Shown in pieces: positions 53,692 through 64,000 of a DNA stretch of 64,000 nt. The notes beneath the pieces were generated by a model that saw only the letters and a list, made by a program, of their open reading frames with translations, searched no databases and had not been told where the DNA came from. The translations under genes and the position numbers were made by a program. Source of the DNA: Serinicoccus chungangensis (GTDB lineage Bacteria > Actinomycetota > Actinomycetes > Actinomycetales > Dermatophilaceae). The stretch covers positions 600,379-664,378 of the forward strand of contig NZ_LQBL01000028.1 in the NCBI RefSeq assembly GCF_001483745.1, in the 5' to 3' direction. Position 1 is the stretch's first letter; each line of letters starts with the position of its first letter.

Positions 53692-54647
53692 GCGGGGCGC
53701 CGGGAGGCTGCCCGCCCCAGCGCGGCGCGGATCCTGGCCCGCACGACGTGGGGGTGGGCCAGGTCGGCCCACGTGATCCGCACCACCTCGTAGCCGAGCT
53801 CCCTGAGCCGGTCCTCGCGCAGCTTCTCGGCGACGAGGACGTCGCGGTCGGTGTGCTTCACCCGGCCGTCGAACTCCAGCAGGACCCTGGTCCCCCGCAC
53901 CCGGAAGTCCGCGCGGCCGACCAGCCATCCGGACGGGTCGCGGATCTCGACCTGGCACTCGACCGCGATGCCGAGCAGGTGCAGCAACCAGGCCGTGCGC
54001 GACTCCCCGGCGCTCTCCCTCGTCCCATCCGCCAGCTCCGCCACCAGCCGTGCCGCCGGCCGGTCGCGCTGCAGGCACGACAGGCCGACCAGGGCGCGGA
54101 GCTCCTCCGGGGTGGCGGCCCGGGCCCGGAGGGCGGAGTCGGCCGCCACGAGCCCGGCCTCCGCCCCGTGGACGACCGCCTCCTGGAGGGACGCGAGCGC
54201 GGGCCGGACCGACGGCATACCGTCCTGCTCGATGACCTGGTCGACCGGCACGGGTGCGTGCACCCACAGGCCGCCCGAGCGGTGCCCGCGCCCGCACCCC
54301 ACCCGGCTCGCGTGGACCTCGTCGTCGACGCCGAAGACGTCCAGCCCGTGCTCGGCCATCGCGCTGCGGTGACTGAGTGCCACCTGTCCGGGCCGGGTGC
54401 CGAGCGAGGGCGAGGAGCCGACGACCGCACGTGCCCGCAGCCGGTCGCGCTCCCACGGGGCCGAGGCGTCCCAGACGCGGCGGTCGACGAAGACCTCCCG
54501 GCGCAGCCGCAGCAGCACCCCCTCGGCGATCTGCTTCCTGATGACCGAGTCGGACACGCCGAGGCGGTGCAGGTCGGTCGTCGTGACACCGTCCGGCTGG
54601 GCCTGCAGCAGCTGGCGGACGGTGGGGTGCGTGGCGTCCCTCCCCAT
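53688..54647 (-). CDS. AbiEi-like N-domain / DUF559 (Vsr-like nuclease fold) protein
   Basis: 319 residues. N-terminal winged-helix antitoxin-type domain (VRQLLQAQPDGVTTTDLHRLGVSDSVIRKQIAEGVLLRLRREVFV), a middle helical part (ALSHRSAMAEHGLD, ASLQEAVV), and a C-terminal DUF559 module with nuclease-like VGRADFRVRGTRVLLEFDGRVKH ... EKLREDRLRELGYEVVRITWADL. Such proteins are common, multi-copy and uncharacterised in Micrococcales; defence or mobile-element roles are suspected. ATG 54647 is 6 nt after CAGGCT. No AbiEii toxin partner adjoins it. Confidence 0.8.
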   Translation of the reverse strand: MGRDATHPTVRQLLQAQPDGVTTTDLHRLGVSDSVIRKQIAEGVLLRLRREVFVDRRVWDASAPWERDRLRARAVVGSSPSLGTRPGQVALSHRSAMAEHGLDVFGVDDEVHASRVGCGRGHRSGGLWVHAPVPVDQVIEQDGMPSVRPALASLQEAVVHGAEAGLVAADSALRARAATPEELRALVGLSCLQRDRPAARLVAELADGTRESAGESRTAWLLHLLGIAVECQVEIRDPSGWLVGRADFRVRGTRVLLEFDGRVKHTDRDVLVAEKLREDRLRELGYEVVRITWADLAHPHVVRARIRAALGRAASRRPA

Positions 54648-54653
54648 GGGGCC

Positions 54654-54659
54654 AGCCTG
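54654..54659 (-). promoter_or_regulatory. Possible -10 box of the AbiEi/DUF559 gene (CAGGCT)
   Basis: Ends 6 nt before ATG 54647; lies outside the TAnnnT pattern, 57 bp from the right palindrome. Confidence 0.35.
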
Positions 54660-54715
54660 CCCTGTCGCGCCGGCGTGCTCGGGGGTTGTCCACAACGGCC
54701 ACCCGGCGAGCGCAA

Positions 54716-54783
54716 CCTGAGCAGAGAAACGTCCCCGAGGCAGGGGTCACGACCCCTGTCTGGGGAACCTTTCTCTGCTCAGG
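54716..54783 (-). repeat. 68-bp palindromic element, right copy (inverted)
   Basis: Ends CCTGAGCAGAGAAA (54716-54729) and TTTCTCTGCTCAGG (54770-54783). The interior holds CAGGGGTC/GACCCCTG around a 2-nt loop, so nearly all 68 nt can fold in one hairpin. Same length as the left copy and reverse-complement related. Confidence 0.92.
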
Positions 54784-54870
54784 CGCCACGGGATGGCGCG
54801 GAGGGCGGGCGGGGGCGCGCGGGACGGGGCAGGGCCGGGCAGTGCGGGCCGGGCGGGGGGCGCGGCGTCC

Positions 54871-55707
54871 TCAGGTGCGGCGCTGGCAGTTGCCGCACCA
54901 GAAGAGGTTGCGGCCGGCGACGACCTTGTGCCGCACGACCGAGCCGCAGCGCAGGCAGGGCAGCCCGGTGCGCTGGTAGACCGCGAACTCGCGCGGCACC
55001 GCCGGCTCCTCTCCCCGGCCCAGGGCGGCCTCGGTGTCCTCCAGCACGTCGTCGAGCGTGATGATGGTGCCGGTGCGCACCCCGAACGGCATGAGCCGCA
55101 CGAGGTCGTCCCAGACGAGCTGCCACGAGGCTCGCTTGAGCGTCTTCCCCGGCCGCAACGGGTGCAGCCGGTGGCGCCACAGCACCTCGCACCGGTAGAT
55201 GTTGCCGACGCCCGCGAGGACGGTCTGGTCCATGAGCAGCTCGGCCACGGTCTTCCCCGACCGGGTGATCGTGCGGTATGCGGCGTCCGGGTCGTTGAGC
55301 TCGCTCACCGGCTGCAGCGGGTCGGGTCCCTGGCGCAGGACGAGGCGGTCGACCTCCGCCTCGTCCACGACCTGGCAGGCCATGGGCCCCCGCAGGTCGG
55401 CGACGTGGGTGTCGGAGAGCAGCCGCAGCCGCACCTGCCCGGTGGCCGGCGGGTCCTGGCCGCCCGGGTCGACGGGCAGGACGAACCACTTGCCGATGAG
55501 CCCGAGGTGCACGTAGAGCGTCCGGCCCCCGGCGAAGTCGACGAAGAGGAGCTTGCCGTGAGCCCACGCGCGCTCCAGCACGGACCCGTCGAGCTGGGCG
55601 GCCCCCTCGGCGAAGCGCCCCTGGGGACTGCTCACGGCGGGCGCTGTGCCGCCGAAGGCGTCGTCGAGCGAGCGCGCCAGGCGGTGCAGCGTGTGACCCT
55701 CGGGCAT
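54871..55707 (-). CDS. nei: Endonuclease VIII-type DNA glycosylase
   Basis: 278-residue Fpg/Nei enzyme: PEGHTLHRLARSL N-terminus with catalytic Pro2/Glu3, AHGKLLFVDF with active Lys, HLGLIGKW, H2TH region TVLAGVGNIYRCEVLWRHRLHP, and zinc finger C-x2-C-x16-C-x2-C (CLRCGSVV ... FWCGNC). Removes oxidised pyrimidines and nicks the strand. The GHTLHR start favours Nei over MutM. Start is 6 nt after GAGCAT. Confidence 0.93.
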   Translation of the reverse strand: MPEGHTLHRLARSLDDAFGGTAPAVSSPQGRFAEGAAQLDGSVLERAWAHGKLLFVDFAGGRTLYVHLGLIGKWFVLPVDPGGQDPPATGQVRLRLLSDTHVADLRGPMACQVVDEAEVDRLVLRQGPDPLQPVSELNDPDAAYRTITRSGKTVAELLMDQTVLAGVGNIYRCEVLWRHRLHPLRPGKTLKRASWQLVWDDLVRLMPFGVRTGTIITLDDVLEDTEAALGRGEEPAVPREFAVYQRTGLPCLRCGSVVRHKVVAGRNLFWCGNCQRRT

Positions 55708-55713
55708 GGGCTG

Positions 55714-55719
55714 ATGCTC
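55714..55719 (-). promoter_or_regulatory. Possible -10 box of nei (GAGCAT)
   Basis: Ends 6 nt before the nei ATG; weak match at leaderless spacing. Confidence 0.35.
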
Positions 55720-55753
55720 TCAGGTGCCCCCGCGGGCTCCGCACCCAGCCCGG

Positions 55754-56413
55754 TCAGGCGTCGGTGCGGAGCACCTCACCCGTCACGGCGTCCACCCAGA
55801 CGTCGACGTCGTCCCCGGAGCCGGGACCTCGGTCCACCGACACCTCCCAGGACGGGTCGCCCTCCTCCTCGAGGCTGGCGTCGTCCAGGCTGCCGCCGAC
55901 CTCGTCGACGGCGGTGGTGACGGCCTCCTCGAGGGAGACCTGGGCCGCGTCCATGGCCGCCAGCTCCTCGGCGTCCAGGTCGTCCTCCCCCACCCGGGTG
56001 ACCGCACCGCCCGCGTCGACCTCCACCGTCACCGACCGGCCGTCGACCCGCAGGTCGACCTCCCAGGTGCCGTCGTCGTCGCCGTCGACCTCGTACGCCG
56101 TCCCGCCGGTCTCCTGCTGCGCGGCCTCGATCGCCGCGAGGGCGGCCGCGGTGATGTCCTCGCCGGCACCCCCGTCCTGGGTGCCCTGCCCGTCGGTGGC
56201 GCTGCCGGTGTCGCTGCCGGTGTCGTCGGTCGCGCCCGTCTCGGTGCCCCCGGCACCGGCGTCGTCATCGCCGGTCTCGGAGGAGGCGCCGGTCGGTGCG
56301 GCGGTGGCCTCGATGCCCTCGGTGGCACCCTCGGTGCCGCCGCAGGCGGAGAGGGTCAGCGCCAGGGCGAGGGCCAGGGCGGTCGTGGTCCGGGGGGCTC
56401 GGGAGATCCTCAT
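55754..56413 (-). CDS. PepSY-domain lipoprotein
   Basis: 219 residues. Lipoprotein signal with lipobox LSAC (C24), an acidic Gly/Thr/Asp-rich linker to about 85, then two PepSY-like repeats (DITAAALAAIEAAQQETGGTAYEVDGDDDGTWEVDLRVDG and VSLEEAVTTAVDEVGGSLDDASLEEEGDPSWEVSVDR) ending in the typical VDAVTGEVL. Probably a surface-anchored regulator of another protein; target unknown. Start within a CCTCATGAGG palindrome. Confidence 0.85.
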   Translation of the reverse strand: MRISRAPRTTTALALALALTLSACGGTEGATEGIEATAAPTGASSETGDDDAGAGGTETGATDDTGSDTGSATDGQGTQDGGAGEDITAAALAAIEAAQQETGGTAYEVDGDDDGTWEVDLRVDGRSVTVEVDAGGAVTRVGEDDLDAEELAAMDAAQVSLEEAVTTAVDEVGGSLDDASLEEEGDPSWEVSVDRGPGSGDDVDVWVDAVTGEVLRTDA

Positions 56414-56457
56414 GAGGACCAGCCTGGACCCCGTGGATGAGGGCGCTTCTCATGAGA
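56408..56457. promoter_or_regulatory. Two CTCATGAG palindromes upstream of the lipoprotein gene
   Basis: CCTCATGAGG (56408-56417, including the start codon) and TCTCATGAGA (56448-56457), centres 40 bp apart; a weak CAGGCT -10 box (56421-56426) lies between. Possible paired operator. Confidence 0.4.
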
Positions 56458-56470
56458 GTCCTCTCACCGG

Positions 56471-59263
<2,793 letters not shown>

Positions 59264-59270
59264 GGGGTCG

Positions 59271-59276
59271 ACCCTA
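59271..59276 (-). promoter_or_regulatory. -10 box of ppc (TAGGGT), fused to the GNAT stop codon
   Basis: Ends 7 nt before the ppc GTG; its first three bases are the TAG stop of the upstream GNAT gene. Confidence 0.6.
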
Positions 59277-59810
59277 CGGCAACCGCGGCGCCCCCTCCGC
59301 ACCGATCCCGGGCTCGTCGACGTCCTCGCGCAGGGCCAGCTCGAACCAGTCGCACCCGTGCCACCGGCCGAACTTGCGGCCGACCCGGGTGAACGCCCCG
59401 ACCTGACGGAAGCCGAGGGACCGGTGCAGCGCGGCGCTGGCCGGGTTGGGCGGGGTCGTCCCGGCCACCGCGGTGCCGTAGCCGAGCCCGCGGAGCCGGT
59501 CGAGCAGGGCGGCGTAGAGCGGGCGCCCGAGCCCCTGCCCCCCGGCGTCCTGCGCGAGGTAGATGCTCGTCTCGGCGGTGCGCGCGTAGGCGCTGCGGGC
59601 GCGGAAGGCGCCGGCGTAGGCATACCCCTGGACGACGCCGTCGCGCTCGGTGACCAACCAGGCGTGGGCGCGCTGCGCGGCCGCGATGCGGCGGGCCAGC
59701 TCCTCGGCCGTCGGCGGCTCGGTCTCGAAGGTGACGGAGGTGCCCGTGACGTAGGGCGCGTAGATCGCCGCGCACCGGGCCGCGTCCTCGGGCCGGGCGT
59801 CCCGGATCAC
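59274..59810 (-). CDS. GNAT acetyltransferase, phosphinothricin/methionine-sulfoximine type
   Basis: 178 residues: [33 protein letters not shown] is the PAT-like start, followed by [34 protein letters not shown] (acetyl-CoA loop) and [24 protein letters not shown]. Such enzymes acetylate small amino compounds such as glutamine-synthetase inhibitors or Met-sulfone. GTG 59810 overlaps the mrdA stop (GTGA), so it closes the mre operon where rodA is usually found. Confidence 0.88.
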   Translation of the reverse strand: MIRDARPEDAARCAAIYAPYVTGTSVTFETEPPTAEELARRIAAAQRAHAWLVTERDGVVQGYAYAGAFRARSAYARTAETSIYLAQDAGGQGLGRPLYAALLDRLRGLGYGTAVAGTTPPNPASAALHRSLGFRQVGAFTRVGRKFGRWHGCDWFELALREDVDEPGIGAEGAPRLP

Positions 59811-61873
59811 GGCTGCACCTCGCGCAGGGTCTCCCAGATCTGGCGCACCGCCGGGGCAGCGGTGTCCGACCCGATGCCCCCCTCCTCGACGACGACGAGC
59901 ACGACGTACTCGGGCTCGTCGGCCGGGCCGTAGGAGGCGAACCAGGAGGTCGCCTGACGGCCGAAGGACTCCGCCGACCCGGTCTTGCCGGCCAGGGGGT
60001 AGTCGTCGGTCGGCCACCCGGCGAAGGCCGCCGCACCGGTCCCCTCGGTGACGACCCCCTCCAGACCGTCCCGCACGATCCGCCACGTGTCGTCGTCCAG
60101 CGACACCCGGCCCTGGTCCGGCACCTCGATCCGCTCCACCACGGTGCCGTCCGGGCGGACCAGCGCGTCCGCCACCTGCGGCGTGACGAGCCGCCCCCCG
60201 TTCGCGACGGCGGCGTAGACCACCGCCATCTGCAGCGGGGTCGTCGCGACGTCGCCCTGGCCGATGGAGAAGTTCACCGCGTCCCCGGGTCGCCAGCGGG
60301 CGCCGTCGACGCAGTTCTCCTGCGCCAGCTGCTCGAGGAACTCCCGCCGCTCCTCGTCGTCCACCTCCGGGTAGCCCTCCTCGGCCCGACGGCAGACGTC
60401 CTCACGGGTGCTCTCCCAGTAGTCCTGCTTCCACTGCCGCGAGGGCAGGGTGCCCGCCTCCTCGCCCGGCACGTCCACCCCGGTGCGCTGCCCGAGGCCG
60501 AAGCCTCGCGCCACCGCGAGGAAGCGGTCCTCGGCGTCGGCGTCCGCGCCGGCGTCCTGCAGCTCGCGCCACTGGTCGTAGGCCCAGCGGTAGAAGGTCG
60601 TGTCGCAGGAGACCTCGAGGATGCGGCGCAGCCCGATCTCGCCGTAGGCCTCGGACTCGTAGTTGGTGAACCGCTGGCCGGCGATGGAGACCGCGCCGGG
60701 GCAGGAGTACTCCCCCTCGGGGTCGATGCCGGTCTGCAGCGCCGCCGGGAGGGTGACGACCTTGAACGTCGAGGCCGGCGGGTAGGTCTCCCCGACCACC
60801 CGGTTGACGAGGGGCGCGCCGCGGTCGGGGTCGAGCAGCCGCGCGTACTCCCCGGCACTCACCCCGCGGCTCCAGACCCCCGGGTCGTAGGTGGGGAAGC
60901 TCGCGGCGGCGAGCACGGCCCCGGTGTCGGGCCGCAGGACGACGGCCGCCCCGCTGGTCGCCGGGGCGCCGGCCCGGCGCGCGGCGCGCACGGCCTCCAC
61001 CAGCGACTGCTCGGTGGCGGCCTGGACCCGGACGTCGAGGTGGGTGAGCAGGTCGGCCCCCTGCACCGGGTCGGTCCGCCCGAGCGTGCCGGTGACCACC
61101 CCGCGCGGGTCGACGGTGACGGTGGTGCGTCCCGGTATGCCGCGCAGGCCCTCGTCGTAGACCGCCTCCAGACCGGCGCGGCCCAGCCACGCCTGCGCGT
61201 CGAGACCCTCCTCGGAGGACTCGACCTCCTCCAGCGTCGGACGGCCCAGGTAGCCCACGAGGTGCGCCGCGTTGACCCCCTCCGGGGCGGGGTAGGCGCG
61301 GACCGGGATGCTCTCGACCTCGATACCGGGGTAGTCCTCGGGTCGCTCCAGCAGGGCCAGGGCGTCCACCGGGTCGACGTCGTAGACGAGCGGGACGGGG
61401 AGGTAGGGGGAGCCGGAGAAGCAGAACGGCACCGGCGGCGCCCCGTCCGTGCCGCACAGGCGGGTGCGGCCCCACAGCTCCTCCTGCGGACGGCGCAGGG
61501 CGTCGGCCACCGAGGCCACGAGGCCGGCGCCCCCGTCGTCCGCCTCGAGCAGCACCCGGGGGTCGACCGTCACCACCGAGCTGGCGGCGTTGGCGACGAC
61601 GGGCGTCCCGTCCGCGGCCAGCACCCGGCCCCGCAGGGCCGGGGTGAGGATCTCCCGCGTGCTCACCTCGGCCGCCTGCACGGCGAGCTCCTCGTGCTGG
61701 CCGAGCTGCATCTGCCCGAGGCGTCCGGCCAGCAGCCCGCCCAGGGCGAGCACGGCCACGAGCACGACCCAGAGGGCGCCCGTCGAGCGACGGCGCCGGA
61801 CCCGGCGGGGCGTGAGGGCCGGCCGCGGGACGCGGGTGGCGGGCCGGCCGCGGCGGGGGGCGGGGGTGGTCAC
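59807..61873 (-). CDS. mrdA: Penicillin-binding protein 2 (peptidoglycan transpeptidase of elongation)
   Basis: 688-residue class B PBP. One membrane helix near 32-52, dimerisation domain with LTPALRGRVLAADGTPVVAN, transpeptidase active-site S368xxK371 in PPASTFKVV, second motif SCD in LEVSCDTTFY region, NFSIGQGDVATTPLQMA, and K630TGS in LAGKTGSAESF. Works with RodA and MreBCD to build lateral wall. GTG 61873 overlaps the mreD stop. Confidence 0.94.
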   Translation of the reverse strand: MTTPAPRRGRPATRVPRPALTPRRVRRRRSTGALWVVLVAVLALGGLLAGRLGQMQLGQHEELAVQAAEVSTREILTPALRGRVLAADGTPVVANAASSVVTVDPRVLLEADDGGAGLVASVADALRRPQEELWGRTRLCGTDGAPPVPFCFSGSPYLPVPLVYDVDPVDALALLERPEDYPGIEVESIPVRAYPAPEGVNAAHLVGYLGRPTLEEVESSEEGLDAQAWLGRAGLEAVYDEGLRGIPGRTTVTVDPRGVVTGTLGRTDPVQGADLLTHLDVRVQAATEQSLVEAVRAARRAGAPATSGAAVVLRPDTGAVLAAASFPTYDPGVWSRGVSAGEYARLLDPDRGAPLVNRVVGETYPPASTFKVVTLPAALQTGIDPEGEYSCPGAVSIAGQRFTNYESEAYGEIGLRRILEVSCDTTFYRWAYDQWRELQDAGADADAEDRFLAVARGFGLGQRTGVDVPGEEAGTLPSRQWKQDYWESTREDVCRRAEEGYPEVDDEERREFLEQLAQENCVDGARWRPGDAVNFSIGQGDVATTPLQMAVVYAAVANGGRLVTPQVADALVRPDGTVVERIEVPDQGRVSLDDDTWRIVRDGLEGVVTEGTGAAAFAGWPTDDYPLAGKTGSAESFGRQATSWFASYGPADEPEYVVLVVVEEGGIGSDTAAPAVRQIWETLREVQP

Positions 61874-62355
61874 GCCCACCCCCGCCGGGTCATCCAGCGC
61901 TCCAGCCGCATGACCACCGGCAGCACGAGCACCGCCACCAGCATCGTCACGGCCAGCGTCCAGGCCAGCTCGCCCGGGAGCGCCCGCCCGGCGCCCGCCG
62001 CCGCCGCCACGCCCCGGACGCCCAGGACCAGCGCCGCCGCCACCCCGGTGGCCACCCACGGCAGGACCGGTGACAGGACGAGCTGGCGGCGCACCGCGCC
62101 CAGCCCCAGACCGACGGCGGCGTAGACGAGGGCGCCCGCACCCAGCGGGGCAGCCCCCGGGGGCACCACGTCGACGAGCCAGCCCCCGGCCAGCCCGACC
62201 AGCAGACCGACCGGGGGTGGGTGCAGCAGCGCCACGCCCGCCACGACGAGCAGCACCAGGTCCGGCCGGGCCAGGCCGGCGGGCCAGGCGCTGGGCAGCA
62301 GCACCGCGGTCAGCAGGAGCAGCCCGCGGACGAGCGGACCCAGCAGGCGGATCAT
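61870..62355 (-). CDS. mreD: Rod-shape-determining protein MreD
   Basis: 161 residues, hydrophobic throughout with five to six membrane helices (e.g. LVLLVVAGVALLHPPPVGLLVGLAGGWLVDVVPPG). Family call depends on both hydropathy and location between mreC and mrdA. ATG overlaps the mreC stop by 4 bp. Confidence 0.88.
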   Translation of the reverse strand: MIRLLGPLVRGLLLLTAVLLPSAWPAGLARPDLVLLVVAGVALLHPPPVGLLVGLAGGWLVDVVPPGAAPLGAGALVYAAVGLGLGAVRRQLVLSPVLPWVATGVAAALVLGVRGVAAAAGAGRALPGELAWTLAVTMLVAVLVLPVVMRLERWMTRRGWA

Positions 62356-63161
62356 CCGTCCTCCCTGAGGACCACGGCGACCAGGTCGAGGGTGTCGGTG
62401 TCCACGAAGGGCTGGACGACGGCCGTGCTCCCGAGCTGGCCGCGGTCGGGGTCGACGGCGACGACGGTCCCCAGGGGGATGCCCGCGGCGTAGGGGACGT
62501 CGTCCGGGCTGCCCAGCGTGCTCACCCGGTCGCCGACCTCGATCCGGGTGTCGCCCAGCGCGGTGAGCGTGAGCTGACCGTGCCCGCGAGCCGGCAGGCC
62601 GGGTACCGGGTCGGCCTGGACGTCGCCGAGCGCCCCTCCCTCGCCGAAGCGCACGCCCACGACGACCTGCGGGTCGCCGAGCAGCAGGACGTCCGCGCTG
62701 GTCGGGGCCACCCGCAGCACCCGGCCGACGAGGCCCTCGACGGCGACGACGGTCTGGTCGGGCAGGACGCCGTCCTCGCGACCCACGTCGACGGTGACCG
62801 TCCGGCCCCCCACCGGCGTGCTGCCGGACGCGAAGGCGACCACCCGCGCCGGGAGCAGGGTCCGGTCTACCACGGCGGCGGTGCTGGAGCGGGCCAGCTC
62901 CTGCAGCTCGGCGGCGTCCCGCTCCTGGGCGCGCAGCCGGTCCACCTCGGCGGCCAGCGCGTCGCGCTCGGCGGTGAGCTCGGCGACCCGTCCGTCGTCC
63001 CAGCCCGCGAGCACCCGTTGCGCGGGCGCGAGCGCGGTGGCCACGGCGGAGCGGGCGGGGGCGGCGAGGCCCGGCCGGGCCAGGTCGACCACGAGCACCG
63101 CGGCGGTGGTGGCGAGGAGCAGGAGCGCGAGGAGGGAGGTGCGGGAGGGCATACCGGTCAT
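62352..63161 (-). CDS. mreC: Rod-shape-determining protein MreC
   Basis: 269 residues: N-terminal membrane anchor (SLLALLLLATTAAVLVVDLARPG), a coiled-coil around 60-85 (VAELTAERDALAAEVDRLRAQERDAAELQEL), then the beta-barrel periplasmic-type domain with VDVGREDGVLPDQTVVAVEGLVGRV and DPVPGLPARGHGQL. ATG 63161 overlaps the mreB stop; an in-frame ATG at 63152 is an alternative with AGGGA ahead of it. Confidence 0.92.
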   Translation of the reverse strand: MTGMPSRTSLLALLLLATTAAVLVVDLARPGLAAPARSAVATALAPAQRVLAGWDDGRVAELTAERDALAAEVDRLRAQERDAAELQELARSSTAAVVDRTLLPARVVAFASGSTPVGGRTVTVDVGREDGVLPDQTVVAVEGLVGRVLRVAPTSADVLLLGDPQVVVGVRFGEGGALGDVQADPVPGLPARGHGQLTLTALGDTRIEVGDRVSTLGSPDDVPYAAGIPLGTVVAVDPDRGQLGSTAVVQPFVDTDTLDLVAVVLREDG

Positions 63162-64000
63162 CCCTGGAACGCGGGCTGGCGGGTGAGGACCTGACGCAGC
63201 GCCTTCATGTCGTCGACGCAGATGCCCGCCCCCCGGATGACGGCGTGCTGGGGGTCCTCGGCGAGCCGGACCGGCACCCCGAGCTCGTGCCGCAGGCGCT
63301 CGGTCCACCCGCGCAGCAGGGACCCGCCCCCGGTGAGCGTGACCCCGGTGTCGAGCAGGTCGCCGGAGAGCTCCGGCGGGCAGACGTCCAGGACGGCACG
63401 CACCGCCTCGACCACCTGCGCCGTCACCGGTTCGATCATCCGGCGCACCTCCTCGCTGCCCAGCTCGATCGTGCGGGGCAGACCCGAGGCGAGGTCGCGA
63501 CCGCGCACCCGGGTGGTGCGCTCGGTCGCCAGCGGCCAGACCGCACCCACCTGGTGCTTGATCTGCTCCGCGGACCGTTCCCCCAGGAGCAGGTCGTACG
63601 CCTCGCGGACGCCCTGCGCGACGGCCTCGTCCACCTCGTCGCCACCGACGCGCAGGCTCCGGGCGTTGACGACCCCGCCCAGGCTGATGACGGCGACGTC
63701 CGTGGTGCCCCCGCCGAGGTCGACGACCATGCTGGCCGCCGCGCTGTCGACCGGCAGCCCGGCCCCGATGGCCGCCGCCATCGCCTCCTCCACGACGAGG
63801 ACCCGCCGCGCACCGCACCGCATGGCGGCGTCCTCCAGCGCGCGCCGCTCGACCGCGGTGACCCCGCTGGGCACGCAGACCACGGTGCGCGGACGGACCA
63901 GGCGGGTCGGCCGGACGCGCTCGACGAAGTGGCGCAGCAGCTGCTCGGTCACCTCCGCGTCGGTGATGACGCCGTCCGAGAGCGGTCGCATCGTCAGCAC
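63158..64000 (-). CDS. mreB: Actin-like cell-shape protein MreB (partial, N-terminus outside window)
   Basis: At least 280 residues visible, lacking about the first 60. Actin-fold features: VVCVPSGVTAVERRALEDAA, VEEAMAAAIGAGLPV, phosphate-2 loop MVVDLGGGTTDVAVISLGG, GGDEVDEAV, IKHQVGAVWP, and adenosine motif VTLTGGGSLLRGW. Polymerises along the membrane to guide wall synthesis. First visible gene of mreB-mreC-mreD-mrdA-GNAT, all joined by 4-bp overlaps. Confidence 0.95.
   Translation of the reverse strand: MLTMRPLSDGVITDAEVTEQLLRHFVERVRPTRLVRPRTVVCVPSGVTAVERRALEDAAMRCGARRVLVVEEAMAAAIGAGLPVDSAAASMVVDLGGGTTDVAVISLGGVVNARSLRVGGDEVDEAVAQGVREAYDLLLGERSAEQIKHQVGAVWPLATERTTRVRGRDLASGLPRTIELGSEEVRRMIEPVTAQVVEAVRAVLDVCPPELSGDLLDTGVTLTGGGSLLRGWTERLRHELGVPVRLAEDPQHAVIRGAGICVDDMKALRQVLTRQPAFQG

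Noticed and set aside
53665-54789. Longer overlapping open frame through the AbiEi/DUF559 gene
   Set aside because: It is the +1 shadow; only the frame ending at 53688 gives the winged-helix and DUF559 motifs.

Overview
This is a very GC-rich stretch (roughly 73% G+C by eye) from an actinobacterium. Mycothione reductase, a WhiB2-type Fe-S regulator, coenzyme F420 genes (fbiA, fbiB), MtrA, DUF3499, DUF5719, TIGR03089 and an AccD/AccE pair all point there. Gene order follows the Mycobacterium tuberculosis Rv3246c-Rv3297 neighbourhood (mtrA, sahH, SIS gene, manB, DUF3499, zincin-like, whiB2, fbiA, fbiB, LCP, TIGR03089, purE/purK, GtrA, birA, accD, accE, maf, nei). The DUF5719/giant glycosyltransferase pair and general style suggest Micrococcales, perhaps the Intrasporangiaceae/Ornithinimicrobiaceae group; this placement is inferred from synteny and family content only.

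Layout. 1-3276 (-): mtrA (cut by the window edge), ahcY, mtr. 3451-5346 (+): DUF222/HNH protein with its own strong promoter. 5363-10923 (-): a tight run DUF3499-manB-Trm112-SIS-kynA-kynU, in which tryptophan-to-kynurenine genes sit behind mannose-phosphate genes. 11013-16574: degenerate zincin, DUF5719, a 1053-residue membrane glycosyltransferase, whiB2. 16735-18793 (+): F420 genes. 18771-28334: alkA-like glycosylase, TIGR03089, SCOT subunits, GT2, LCP protein, Ser/Thr kinase, acyl-CoA dehydrogenase, F420-type LLM oxidoreductase. 28355-35932: purE/K, GtrA, two-component pair, enoyl-CoA hydratase, birA, accD-accE. 35929-42707: MOSC gene scar, GltS-like carrier, methyltransferase, membrane protein, DUF885 peptidase, GNAT, maf. 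42726-46539 (-): paaABCDE phenylacetyl-CoA epoxidase. 46636-53507: GNAT, membrane acyltransferase-like protein, a 50-aa microprotein gene, pnp, rpsO, topoisomerase IB and PIG-L. 53534-54783: AbiEi/DUF559 gene bracketed by inverted 68-bp palindromes. 54871-64000 (-): nei, PepSY lipoprotein, ppc, GNAT, mrdA, mreD, mreC, mreB (cut by the edge).

How it works together. Much of the window is central and envelope biology: methyl cycle and thiol redox, purine synthesis, cell-wall elongation (mreBCD-mrdA), and acyl-CoA/aromatic degradation (paaABCDE, SCOT, ACAD, ECH, AccDE). Transcription looks largely leaderless: at least 20 genes have a TAnnnT -10 hexamer ending 6-8 nt before the start codon, and at four gene junctions the TAG stop of the upstream gene is itself the first half of the next gene's -10 box. 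birA and accD start 22 bp apart with -10 boxes that overlap by 2 bp.

Best candidates for something undescribed: (1) a dispersed 9-mer GGTATGCCG, 31 copies of its core octamer in 64 kb, in all reading frames and forcing rare codons; (2) paired 68-bp palindromes around the AbiEi/DUF559 gene; (3) a 50-residue Arg-rich microprotein with its own promoter inside a 60-bp operator-like dyad and a strong terminator; (4) the stop-codon/-10 fusion layout. No tRNA, rRNA, CRISPR array, insertion sequence or phage gene was seen, and no gene-free stretch exceeds 300 bp.
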